Origin: JACQBY01 sp041486115
GTDB lineage: Bacteria; Nitrospirota; Nitrospiria; JACQBW01
DNA length: 18,019 bases
NCBI GenBank assembly: GCA_041486115.1
Contig: JBGPKT010000046.1
Location: 1 to 18,019, forward strand
Direction of reading: 5' to 3'
Shown here in pieces: positions 1 through 6,596 of this stretch. The first letter of the stretch is position 1. Each line of letters opens with the position of its first letter. The notes under the pieces were generated by a model that searched no databases, was not told the origin of the DNA, and saw only the letters and a program-made list of their open reading frames with translations. A program made the position numbers and the translations under genes.

Positions 1-417
1 AGATTTTCCGCTTCCGGTGGTTCCGGTGACGAGAATCAATCCGCGGGATTCTCCTGCCAGCTTTTCAATCGAGGCGGGAAGATTCAGCTCGGTCATGGAA
101 GCGACCTGCGTGGGAACGACGCGGAAAACCATATTAATCGAACCTCTTTGCTGATAAGCATTCACCCTGAAGCGTCCCAGGCCCGATGCGCCGTAAGCGA
201 GGTCCACTTCAAATTTTTCCTTGAATCTCTGTTTTTGAAGGGTATTCATGATCCCCAGGGCCAATGTGACCGATTCTTCCGGTGTGATTTTGGGGAACTG
301 ATCGAGAAGGGTTAAATGACCGTCCACTCTGACTATCGGATGACTTCCGACTTTTAAATGAAGATCGGATGATTTAAGGGCAACCGCTGCTTTCAATAAT
401 TGATCGATATTCATCAT
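1..417 (-). CDS. pilT: Type IV pilus retraction ATPase PilT, N-terminal part (cut by window edge)
   Basis: This is the first 139 codons of a PilT/PilU-type secretion ATPase, the cytoplasmic motor that powers pilus retraction and twitching motility. The translation reads MMNIDQLLKAAVALKSSDLH at the start, with the N-terminal domain signature SDLHLKVG and then VRVDGHL. Near the cut end it contains GLILVTGTTGSGKS, the Walker A P-loop, and the window ends exactly at that Ser codon. Family members are about 350-370 residues, so roughly 60% is missing, including Walker B and the Asp and His boxes. Two ATGs are adjacent (415-417 and 412-414). A GGTGG ribosome site lies 4 nt from the first and 7 nt from the second, so the second may be the real start. 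It is downstream of recA on the same strand, separated by the 479-612 repeat element. PilU is the main alternative; the N-terminus alone cannot exclude it. Confidence 0.88.
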   Translation of the reverse strand, partial: MMNIDQLLKAAVALKSSDLHLKVGSHPIVRVDGHLTLLDQFPKITPEESVTLALGIMNTLQKQRFKEKFEVDLAYGASGLGRFRVNAYQQRGSINMVFRVVPTQVASMTELNLPASIEKLAGESRGLILVTGTTGSGKS

Positions 418-489
418 TTTACCACCTGTCCGTTAGGGTTTGTCATCGGGCTTATGCCGAAGAAGAACATGGGCTGATCTTATAGTTGG

Positions 490-516
490 GGGCCTTCGAG
501 AAAATCACTCTCAATG
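490..516. repeat. 27-bp direct repeat, copy 1
   Basis: Identical over 27 bp to 572-598; it begins GGGCCTTCGAG and ends ACTCTCAATG. This copy is extended by a perfect 8-bp outer stem, TTGGGGGC (486-493) against GCCCCCAA (516-523). An inner stem pairs TCGAGA with TCTCAA, including one wobble. The RNA of either strand would form a long hairpin with a 7-nt loop. Confidence 0.85.
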
Positions 517-530
517 CCCCCAAACCCCGC

Positions 531-560
531 GCTCTACCCCGGCAAAGCCGGTTGCAGAGC
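531..560. repeat. Central hairpin of the nested element
   Basis: CCGGC-AAA-GCCGG forms a perfect 5-bp stem with a 3-nt loop. It is enclosed by GCTCT (531-535) and AGAGC (556-560). It lies midway between the two 27-bp direct repeats. No U-tract follows closely on either strand, so a classical intrinsic terminator is not obvious. Confidence 0.7.
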
Positions 561-571
561 TTTATATTTTT

Positions 572-598
572 GGGCCTTCGAGAAAATCACTCTCAATG
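572..598. repeat. 27-bp direct repeat, copy 2
   Basis: Identical to 490-516 and in the same orientation, starting 82 bp later. The outer stem is shorter here: only GGG (572-574) against CCC (601-603). Perfect identity over 27 bp in non-coding DNA suggests a recent duplication or a constrained unit. Confidence 0.85.
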
Positions 599-654
599 TT
601 CCCAGCTATAAGTTTAGCCGAAAAAGCCTTCTTCGACAAGCCGACCCCCGGAGA

Positions 655-1749
655 TCAGGCTTTGCCTGCTTTTACCTCGGGATTTGTCAACACTTTGACC
701 GTGATTGATTTTTTGACATCCGCATCCGGTTTTTTATTTTCCACTTTTTTAATGAGGTTAAGTTTCTCCTTAATTTCTTTTTCCACTTCGCCGGCGAGGG
801 ACTTATTATTCCTGAAAAAGTCTTTGGCATTGTCTCTCCCCTGGCCGATTCGTTCTCCCCGGAAAGAATACCATGCGCCGCTTTTTTCAACGACTCCTTT
901 TTCAACACCTAAATCAACCAGTTCGCCCGCTTTTGAAATTCCTTCATCAAACATCACGTCAAACTCCGCCTGCTTAAAAGGGGGAGAGACCTTGTTTTTA
1001 ACCACTTTCACCCGGACGCGGTTTCCCAGAACATCGGTCCCTTCTTTAATAGATTCAATTCTCCGGATATCGAGCCGGACGGAGGCGTAGAATTTTAAAG
1101 CGTTGCCGCCCGTGGTGGTTTCCGGGTTTCCGAACATGACGCCTATTTTCATTCTCATCTGATTGATAAAAATAACCGTTGTTAAAGAGCGGCTGATGGC
1201 TGCAGTCAGTTTTCTTAACGCCTGGGACATCAACCTGGCCTGTAGACCCATGTGGGAGTCTCCCATCTCCCCTTCGAGCTCTGCCCGAGGGACAAGGGCG
1301 GCTACCGAATCCACAACAATCAGGTCAACGGCTCCGCTTCGGACGAGGGTTTCGGCAATTTCGAGCGCCTGTTCCCCGGTATCGGGCTGGGAGATCAGCA
1401 GGTCGTCGGTTTTAACCCCCAATTTTCTGGCATAAGTCAGGTCAATAGCATGTTCAGCGTCTATAAACGCGGCGGTCCCGCCGGTTTTTTGAACCTCCGC
1501 GATTGCATGGAGGGTTAACGTTGTTTTGCCTGATGATTCGGGGCCGAAAATTTCAACGACTCTCCCCCTTGGAAGTCCGCCCACCCCCAAAGCAATATCG
1601 AGACCTAACGATCCGGTCGAAATGGCGGGGACCTCCGGTCCTGCGTCCTGGATGCCAAGCCGCATAATCGACCCTTTCCCAAACTGTTTTTCAATCTGGC
1701 TGACCGCCAGTTCTAATGCTTTTTGCTTGTTGTTCTCTTTTTCGTTCAT
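655..1749 (-). CDS. recA: Recombinase RecA
   Basis: RecA is the cytoplasmic ATP-dependent strand-exchange protein of homologous recombination and the co-protease for SOS LexA cleavage. The 364 residues match the usual length. Visible parts are the N-terminal helix and the KQFGKGSIMRLG region (21-32), Walker A GPESSGKT (69-76), Walker B LIVVDSVAAL (143-152), DNA-binding loop L1 EGEMGDSHMGLQAR (159-172), the INQMRMKIG segment (195-203), and loop L2 beginning FGNPETTTGG (206-215). The Met in INQMR, where Ile is usual, is a mild variant. The C-terminal tail is Lys-rich rather than acidic. The start is set by AGGAGA 7 nt before the ATG. cinA ends 63 bp upstream on the same strand, so read-through from the cinA promoter is likely. 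I saw no clear LexA box in the 63-bp gap. Confidence 0.98.
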   Translation of the reverse strand: MNEKENNKQKALELAVSQIEKQFGKGSIMRLGIQDAGPEVPAISTGSLGLDIALGVGGLPRGRVVEIFGPESSGKTTLTLHAIAEVQKTGGTAAFIDAEHAIDLTYARKLGVKTDDLLISQPDTGEQALEIAETLVRSGAVDLIVVDSVAALVPRAELEGEMGDSHMGLQARLMSQALRKLTAAISRSLTTVIFINQMRMKIGVMFGNPETTTGGNALKFYASVRLDIRRIESIKEGTDVLGNRVRVKVVKNKVSPPFKQAEFDVMFDEGISKAGELVDLGVEKGVVEKSGAWYSFRGERIGQGRDNAKDFFRNNKSLAGEVEKEIKEKLNLIKKVENKKPDADVKKSITVKVLTNPEVKAGKA

Positions 1750-1812
1750 GAAAAGTCTCCTTTTATATGTCTTTAAAGTATTTGAAAATATATCAGCAAA
1801 ACATTCTAGCTT

Positions 1813-3057
1813 TTAGAGAAGCCGGAGCCTTATCATGTCCAGAGCTTTTGACGAGGCGACCCATTTAAATGTTTCACGATCGGCGGTGTAGCGGGCCTCT
1901 TCCCAGCAAAGTCCCTTTCGGTCCGCAAGCCCGAAATAAACAAGCCCGACCGGCTTACGGGCCGTGGCCCCTCCCGGTCCGGCGATTCCTGTGACCGCTA
2001 GCCCGAAATCGCTCCGGCTGCTCTTTCGAATTCCGTTCGCCATGGCCATGGCGACTTTTGCGCTGACAGCGCCATATTTTTTAATCAACCGGAGAGGAAC
2101 CCCCAGCTGTTTAATTTTTGCCTCATTGCTGTAAGTGACGGCTGAACTGTTAAAATAGGCGGAGCTCCCCGGGACATTTGTAATCCGGTGGCAAAGGAGG
2201 CCGCCGGTGCATGATTCCGCGATGGCAAGAGTCTTCTTTTTATTTTTTAACTGCCGTCCGACCGCCCCTTCGAGCGTCTCGTCGTTTTCTCCATAGATGA
2301 AGGTTTCTAACCGCTCTTTGATCTTCTCATCGGTCTCACGGAGCGCTTTTTTGATCTCCTGAGGCGTTTTCCCTTTAATCAGGATTGAAACTTCAACCCC
2401 CGTTTCTTTGGCCAGGAGCCCAAAAGTCACTTCGGGCGCCCCCATCAGATCTTTTAACGCTTCATTAACGGCGGATTCAGATATTCCGAAGGTTTTGTAC
2501 CTTTTAATAAAGAGCGTTCTTTCCGCCCCTCTCTTTCTTTTAATAAACGGAGAGACGGTCGATTCAATCATCTGGCGCATTTCAGACGGGACCCCCGGCA
2601 AACTAATCAAAAAAGAATCCTTTTCTTTTAAAATAAAACCGGGAGCGATGCCGGTCTCATTGGGAATGAGAAGCGCTTTTTGAGGAAACCATGCCTGCCG
2701 TTCATGAATTTTCAAAAAAAGACGGCCTCTGGCTTTAAATTTCTTTTGAAGCTGACCGCAAATTTTTTTGTTGAAGGCGAGCGGTTTTCCGAGAACAGAG
2801 GCAACTCCGCGGCGGGTGACGTCATCTTCTGTGGGGCCCAGTCCGCCGGATAAGATGATCCAGCGGGCTCGTTTAAAAGCCGTTTGAACCGCCTGCCCGA
2901 TATCTTTTTCGAAATCCCCCACAATGGTTTTAAACTGGACCTGAACACCGAGTGAAAACAACATCCGTGCGATCAGCGAGGAATTTGTCTCCGTCGCCTC
3001 CGGAAGGAGAAGCTCGCTCCCAATGGCAATAATTTCAGCATTTATATTATTTTTCAT
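1813..3057 (-). CDS. cinA: CinA: competence/damage-inducible protein, NMN deamidase (PncC) fusion
   Basis: CinA joins an N-terminal molybdopterin-binding-like (MoCF) domain to a C-terminal PncC domain that deamidates nicotinamide mononucleotide in the pyridine nucleotide cycle. With the start used here the protein is 414 residues. Residues 7-17 AEIIAIGSELL and 71-81 GGLGPTEDDVT mark the MoCF fold. Residues 281-286 ESCTGG and 356-363 TGIAGPGG mark the PncC active site. An in-frame GTG at 3081 would add eight residues, but it lies within the putative promoter (-10 at 3072-3077). The ATG at 3057 gives the family-typical short N-terminus. No Shine-Dalgarno sequence precedes either start, which fits a near-leaderless message. 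The gene lies directly upstream of recA, an order known from several bacteria including pneumococcus. Confidence 0.93.
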   Translation of the reverse strand: MKNNINAEIIAIGSELLLPEATETNSSLIARMLFSLGVQVQFKTIVGDFEKDIGQAVQTAFKRARWIILSGGLGPTEDDVTRRGVASVLGKPLAFNKKICGQLQKKFKARGRLFLKIHERQAWFPQKALLIPNETGIAPGFILKEKDSFLISLPGVPSEMRQMIESTVSPFIKRKRGAERTLFIKRYKTFGISESAVNEALKDLMGAPEVTFGLLAKETGVEVSILIKGKTPQEIKKALRETDEKIKERLETFIYGENDETLEGAVGRQLKNKKKTLAIAESCTGGLLCHRITNVPGSSAYFNSSAVTYSNEAKIKQLGVPLRLIKKYGAVSAKVAMAMANGIRKSSRSDFGLAVTGIAGPGGATARKPVGLVYFGLADRKGLCWEEARYTADRETFKWVASSKALDMIRLRLL

Positions 3058-3071
3058 AAGAATTAGGCCAG

Positions 3072-3100
3072 ATTCTATCACCGGATGGATAAAGAGTCAA
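3072..3100 (-). promoter_or_regulatory. Sigma-70-type promoter for cinA(-recA)
   Basis: Read on the minus strand: TTGACT (3095-3100), a 17-bp spacer, then TAGAAT (3072-3077). This is close to consensus with ideal spacing. Transcription would begin near 3065, only about 8 nt before the cinA ATG at 3057. Confidence 0.65.
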
Positions 3101-3196
3101 TTAAAGGATAATAATATATAACTCGTTGATTTTACTTATATTTTAGTATTATTCCGGCCTCAAAATAAGCACTTTAAACTTAGAAGTCTCAGGGTA

Positions 3197-4132
3197 TTAG
3201 AAGTGTCCTTCTGACTCAAGATATCGTTCGGCATCCATCGCTGCCATGCACCCTGTTCCGGCCGCGGTGATGGCCTGCTTATAAATATAATCCTGAACAT
3301 CGCCTGCAGCAAAGACCCCGGAAACGCTGGTTTGGGTTCCCTTATGGGTGATAATGTATCCATGCTCATTTAACTCCAGCTGTCCCTTAAACAAAGAGGT
3401 GTTCGGTTCATGTCCGATGGCAATAAAAACACCGTCGGCAGTCTCTTCACCCATGGCGCCGGTTTTAAGATTTTTTAAGATGGCGCCGCTGACTTTTCCT
3501 GTTTCCTCTCCAAGAATTTTTTCAATCCCGCTATTCCAGATAAAAGAAATCCTGGGGTTGCTTTTGGCTCTTTCCTGCATGATTTTTGATGCCCTTAAAG
3601 AATCTCGCCGATGGATGACTTTCACCTCTCTGGCAAATTTTGTTAAAAAATGGGCCTCTTCCATGGCCGTATCGCCTCCGCCGACCACCAGCACTTTCTT
3701 TTCCTTGAAGAAAAAACCGTCGCAGGTTGCGCAGGCAGAAACCCCATGGCCCATCAGTTTCTTTTCCGACGGAATATTCAAAAGCCTGGCCGAAGCACCG
3801 GAGGCGATAATCAACGTTTTCGTTAAACGGACCTCGTCGTCAAGGATGATTTTAAAAGGGCGCCGGGAGAGTACGGCCTGGCTGACGTTTCCCTGAAAAA
3901 AACGGGTGCCGAAGCGTTCGGCCTGTTTTCTCATCTCTGTCATCAGATCGGGCCCCATAATCCCGTTTGCAAAACCGGGATAATTTTCAACTTCGGTGGT
4001 AATCGTCAGCTGGCCGCCTGGTTGAATCCCTTCGACCACAACCGGTTTTAAGTTTGCTCTGGCGGCATAGATGGCGGCGGTCAGGCCCGCGGGGCCCGAA
4101 CCGAGGATCAAAACATTTTCGACTTCTGTCAT
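3197..4132 (-). CDS. trxB: Thioredoxin reductase (NADPH, FAD)
   Basis: This low-molecular-weight thioredoxin reductase passes electrons from NADPH through FAD and a redox disulfide to thioredoxin in the cytoplasm. From the chosen start it has 311 residues, normal for the family. Seen in order: FAD-binding GSGPAG (11-16), the active-site disulfide CATC (134-137) in SACATCDGF, NADPH-binding GGGDTA (151-156), the HRRD motif (174-177), and the second FAD motif GVFAAGDV (272-279). The open frame extends upstream to 4186, but MTEVENVLILG at 4132 has an AGAGG ribosome site about 7 nt ahead and matches the usual N-terminus. It is divergent from the PilZ gene. No thioredoxin gene lies in the window. 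Confidence 0.96.
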   Translation of the reverse strand: MTEVENVLILGSGPAGLTAAIYAARANLKPVVVEGIQPGGQLTITTEVENYPGFANGIMGPDLMTEMRKQAERFGTRFFQGNVSQAVLSRRPFKIILDDEVRLTKTLIIASGASARLLNIPSEKKLMGHGVSACATCDGFFFKEKKVLVVGGGDTAMEEAHFLTKFAREVKVIHRRDSLRASKIMQERAKSNPRISFIWNSGIEKILGEETGKVSGAILKNLKTGAMGEETADGVFIAIGHEPNTSLFKGQLELNEHGYIITHKGTQTSVSGVFAAGDVQDYIYKQAITAAGTGCMAAMDAERYLESEGHF

Positions 4133-4176
4133 CAAGGTGCCTCTGGATTCATATTTAACTGTTTGGCCTAGCAAAC

Positions 4177-4206
4177 AACTTAGCATTAAAACCCCTTTTA
4201 AATCAA
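4177..4206 (-). promoter_or_regulatory. Possible trxB promoter (extended -10)
   Basis: On the minus strand TTGATT (4201-4206) is followed by an 18-bp spacer ending in TGC and then TAAGTT (4177-4182), giving a TGn extended -10. Both boxes are imperfect. The position suits trxB, about 45 nt before the ATG. Confidence 0.35.
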
Positions 4207-4242
4207 TCCTCCATCGAGGCTCGTTTAACGGCGCAGTAGCGA

Positions 4243-4271
4243 TTGAAAAAAAAAAGGGGAACGTCTATACT
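4243..4271 (+). promoter_or_regulatory. Sigma-70-type promoter for the pilZ-ppsR pair
   Basis: TTGAAA (4243-4248), a 17-bp spacer, and TATACT (4266-4271). The spacer begins with an A-run, which may aid promoter bending. The predicted start near 4278 gives a leader of about 70 nt before the PilZ ATG. Confidence 0.65.
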
Positions 4272-4285
4272 TCATCAAAAGAGCG

Positions 4286-4326
4286 CCGGCAGATCTGCCG
4301 GAAGGGGCCTCAGGCTCCTCCTTTTA
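4286..4326 (+). promoter_or_regulatory. Two-hairpin leader upstream of the PilZ gene
   Basis: A perfect 16-bp palindrome CCGGCAGATCTGCCGG (4286-4301) is followed at once by AGGGGCC-TCA-GGCTCCT (4303-4319), a 7-bp stem with one G-U pair. A pyrimidine run ending in TTTT (4320-4325) comes next. If transcription starts near 4278, both lie in the 5' leader. The second hairpin resembles an attenuator or terminator, and the first could be a DNA operator for a dimeric regulator. Structure is seen; role is inference. Confidence 0.45.
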
Positions 4327-4348
4327 ACGTCGAGAGGGAGAAAGATCA

Positions 4349-4699
4349 ATGGTCAACAACAGGCGTCAAAGTCCCAGACTTGTTTTATCGGGATGGGTTG
4401 AGGTCCTCACAGATTCCCGGGAGAAGATCGAAGTTTCCGGAATCAATATCGGATCAGGCGGGATCGGGGTCTACAGCCCGGCGATACTGGAAATCGACGA
4501 AGAGGTGACTCTGACCCTTCACTTTATCGATTATCAGGTCGGAAAAGTACTCGAAAGCGCCCGGGCCGTTGTCAGGTGGGTCAAGCCGATCGGAAACTAT
4601 TTTGAGATCGGGTTTAAATTCAAATCGATCGATCCCGACCATCAGGCGCTTCTCCTTGCTTATATGGAATCGAGAAAACAAGAACAGACGGATGAGTGA
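4349..4699 (+). CDS. PilZ-domain protein (c-di-GMP receptor candidate)
   Basis: A single-domain cytoplasmic PilZ protein of 116 residues. PilZ proteins bind cyclic di-GMP through an RxxxR switch and a [D/N]xSxxG motif. Here the N-terminus has RRQSPR (5-10), supplying RxxxR, and NIGSGG (33-38), in which the usual Ser is Gly. Beta-rich sequence follows, including VRWV and the IGFKF strand. A GGGAG ribosome site sits about 8 nt before the ATG. Its stop overlaps the start of ppsR by 8 bp, so the two are probably translationally coupled. Binding of c-di-GMP is likely but the Ser-to-Gly change makes affinity uncertain. The target is unknown; the nearby PilT and the GGDEF-EAL protein are possible partners only by proximity. 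Confidence 0.87.
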   Translation: MVNNRRQSPRLVLSGWVEVLTDSREKIEVSGINIGSGGIGVYSPAILEIDEEVTLTLHFIDYQVGKVLESARAVVRWVKPIGNYFEIGFKFKSIDPDHQALLLAYMESRKQEQTDE

Positions 4700-5516
4700 G
4701 CGGAGTGAAAAATATCAGCTGTTCATCGTTTCCGACTCGACGGGCGACACCGCCGAACGGACAGCTCTGGCGGTTTTATCTCAGTTTAAAAATGTCCATC
4801 AAATCGAAATTACGAAATTCAGGCACGTTAAAACCGAATCCCAAATCCGGGAGGTGGTTCAGAAGGCCGGTCTCCAGCAGGCTTTTATTTTATATACCAT
4901 TGTTTCGGAGCCTTTAAGAAAATTTTTGGACCAGGAGGCGGCCCGAGCCGCTATCTCCGTGGTCGATCTGATCGGTCCCCTTCTCAGACAGCTGGAGCTC
5001 TACCTTCACAAACTTTCCTCAGCGGAGCCAGGCCTTCTTCACAGGGTCGATCAGCAATATCTCCAACGGATGGACGCCATCCAGTTTGCCGTAAAGCATG
5101 ATGACGGCCAGTCCCTTCATACCTTGCCTTATGCGGATATCATTCTGGCGGGACCTTCCAGATCGAGCAAGACCCCCTTAAGCATGTATCTGGCCCAGTA
5201 TGGCTGGAAGGTTGCCAATATCCCGCTGGTTTTAAATATCCCCCCCCCGGAACAGATATTCCGCGTGACCCAGGAAAAAGTAGTTGCCCTGATGACCGAT
5301 TTCGATATTCTGATCAAAGTCAGACAGGCCCGGGTTAAAAAATTTAATCAGTTTTCTTCTATGAATTATGCCGATCCTTCTTATATTTTGAATGAATTAA
5401 ATTATTGCAACGAGTTGTATAAACAGAACCCGAAATGGAAACGGGTTTTTGTCGCGGGGAGAGCGGTGGAAGAAGTCGCTTCGGATATTCTTTCTCTGCT
5501 CGGACTTCAAAAATAG
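4692..5516 (+). CDS. ppsR: PEP synthetase regulatory protein (DUF299; bifunctional kinase/pyrophosphorylase)
   Basis: Members of this family switch phosphoenolpyruvate synthase, or pyruvate phosphate dikinase, off and on. They do this by ADP-dependent phosphorylation and Pi-dependent dephosphorylation of a Thr near the catalytic His. The protein has 274 residues, the usual length. Signature segments are FIVSDSTGDTAE (11-22), RMDAIQFAVKHDDG (126-139), the P-loop-like GPSRSSKTPLS (154-164) and FVAGRAVEEVASDI near the C-terminus. The open frame runs back into the PilZ gene, but MSERSEKYQLF at 4692 is the start matching the family; it overlaps pilZ by 8 bp and has only a weak ribosome site, consistent with coupling. 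The target synthase gene is not in the window. The next gene is convergent, with only 14 bp between stops and no visible terminator. Confidence 0.92.
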   Translation: MSERSEKYQLFIVSDSTGDTAERTALAVLSQFKNVHQIEITKFRHVKTESQIREVVQKAGLQQAFILYTIVSEPLRKFLDQEAARAAISVVDLIGPLLRQLELYLHKLSSAEPGLLHRVDQQYLQRMDAIQFAVKHDDGQSLHTLPYADIILAGPSRSSKTPLSMYLAQYGWKVANIPLVLNIPPPEQIFRVTQEKVVALMTDFDILIKVRQARVKKFNQFSSMNYADPSYILNELNYCNELYKQNPKWKRVFVAGRAVEEVASDILSLLGLQK

Positions 5517-5530
5517 CAAAAGCGGGAGTT

Positions 5531-6274
5531 TTACCGATGGGTTAAATCCAATGACAGCTCTGTCTTTTTATCCGGAAATATCGTCTCCTCTTTCTCTGTG
5601 CCGGGAAGTCCTTCGTGCCAGACCTTGATTTTATATTTGCCAGGCGGAATGCCGGAAATCCTGTAATTTCCTTCCTTGTCTGTTACTGCGAAATAAGGAT
5701 TGTCCATTACGGGTATCCATCCTTGCATAAACTTATGAGCATCACACTTAACGTTTATGATTCCTGCCTGTAATAGTGTTTTCCTTATATTTTTCCCACC
5801 CGGAGGCATGGCAATATTCACAAGAGTTGACTCCTCCATATGAAGATGCGTATTGTGAAGTACCGGATCTGAATTTCTAATTTCATAAGAATCTCCAACC
5901 ATTGCTCCCTGAACGTGAGGAACAAAGTGGCAGTGGCGGTTTTCAATAACGACAGAAGAGAAAAGCGGTTTTTTCCCATGCTGGATATCTTCAATACTGA
6001 TAACGACATTTTCCAGACCCCGATTCTCCGGATTAACCAGAAAAGTCTCCTCCTGCACTGATGAGCCGCAGAAATCAGGATTATTGACTACCTGATTAGA
6101 TGGATTGGCAGGTGGCTCTCCCTTGAATTTAATAGTTCCAATGAGTTCTCCTCCTAGATGAACGGGAATAACATCATAGGCAAGAAGATTCGACGGGAAT
6201 GTCAGTTCCGAGAATAAAATCAAGAAACATCCGGCCATTAAGAAACGTCTTTTTAACACTGTGACTTTCAGCAT
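5531..6274 (-). CDS. Exported cupredoxin-like protein with carboxypeptidase-regulatory-like domain (paralogue A)
   Basis: A 247-residue exported protein. A signal peptide (about 1-33; hydrophobic core MAGCFLILF) is followed by a cupredoxin-like region and a C-terminal carboxypeptidase-regulatory-like beta-sandwich (about 191-245; PYFAVTDKEGNYRISGIPPG). The copper-site candidates are His140 in DPVLHNTH, then Cys177, His180 and Met183 in KCDAHKFM. The Cys-x2-His-x2-Met spacing is that of amicyanin, a type 1 blue copper electron carrier. Two further Cys (69 and 115) and His120 in CHFVPHV are also conserved in the divergent paralogue. A GGAGG site lies 4 nt before the ATG. Copper binding and periplasmic electron transfer or copper sensing are inferred from motifs; the partner is unknown. 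The closest named relatives are probably annotated as methylamine-utilisation-like or hypothetical proteins. Confidence 0.75.
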   Translation of the reverse strand: MLKVTVLKRRFLMAGCFLILFSELTFPSNLLAYDVIPVHLGGELIGTIKFKGEPPANPSNQVVNNPDFCGSSVQEETFLVNPENRGLENVVISIEDIQHGKKPLFSSVVIENRHCHFVPHVQGAMVGDSYEIRNSDPVLHNTHLHMEESTLVNIAMPPGGKNIRKTLLQAGIINVKCDAHKFMQGWIPVMDNPYFAVTDKEGNYRISGIPPGKYKIKVWHEGLPGTEKEETIFPDKKTELSLDLTHR

Positions 6275-6391
6275 GCTTCCTCCACTATTTCAAATATTTC
6301 CGCTATATCCATGTCCAAATTCAGAATCAGGCTCCATTATTTACCCTATTTATAACGATATCATTTAATTCTTATGTTAACTTTATATTAA

Positions 6392-6419
6392 AGTATAGCC
6401 ATCCATTCAAATTTGTCAA
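6392..6419 (-). promoter_or_regulatory. Promoter for cupredoxin paralogue A
   Basis: On the minus strand TTGACA (6414-6419), a 16-bp spacer, and TATACT (6392-6397). A start near 6385 leaves a 110-nt AT-rich leader before the ATG at 6274. Confidence 0.6.
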
Positions 6420-6508
6420 ATCTCCTGGCACCTATCGATTTTTCTGGTTCGTTTATTTTGTTTTAAATACTTGACAGTTGGAATCCTATCTTTTTATTCC
6501 AAACCGGT

Positions 6509-6536
6509 TTGACATTAAATTCTTGCGTGGTATATT
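6509..6536 (+). promoter_or_regulatory. Promoter for cupredoxin paralogue B
   Basis: TTGACA (6509-6514), a 16-bp spacer, and TATATT (6531-6536), about 60 nt before the ATG at 6597. A second perfect TTGACA at 6471-6476 lies 38 bp upstream but lacks a good -10. The whole 6275-6596 gap is AT-rich, and I saw nothing coding in it. Confidence 0.6.
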
Positions 6537-6596
6537 TTAAAGAGAGAATACGGTTCTATGGATTAACAATAAAGGGTGAGATTTCCAGAGGTAACC

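Larger units (their letters stand above)
479..612. repeat. Nested repeat element in the recA-pilT spacer
   Basis: A 134-bp compact structure fills the spacer between recA and pilT. Its ends are a 12-bp inverted repeat with one mismatch: CTTATAGTTGGG at 479-490 and CCCAGCTATAAG at 601-612. Inside are two identical 27-bp direct repeats (490-516 and 572-598) flanking a strong central hairpin (531-560). Each 27-bp unit is itself partly palindromic. It contains no credible coding frame. It could be a small repeated palindromic element spread in the genome, or a structured spacer that processes or terminates the recA transcript. The architecture is directly visible; the function is inference. Confidence 0.75.

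Noticed and set aside
479..612. CRISPR-like array
   Set aside because: There are only two repeat copies, the 55-bp spacer holds a hairpin, and there are no cas genes; better described as a palindromic element.
440..1090. Long plus-strand frame opposite recA and the repeat element
   Set aside because: It is antisense to clearly coding recA, with no family resemblance, and runs through the repeat element; a shadow frame.
3106..3156. AT-rich inverted repeat between cinA and trxB as a trxB terminator
   Set aside because: Arms GGATAATAATA and TAGTATTATTCC pair imperfectly, contain little GC and lack a following U-run.
4071..4508. Plus-strand frame spanning the trxB start, the promoter and the PilZ start
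   Set aside because: It crosses a good promoter and two genuine genes in other frames; the composition is not protein-like.
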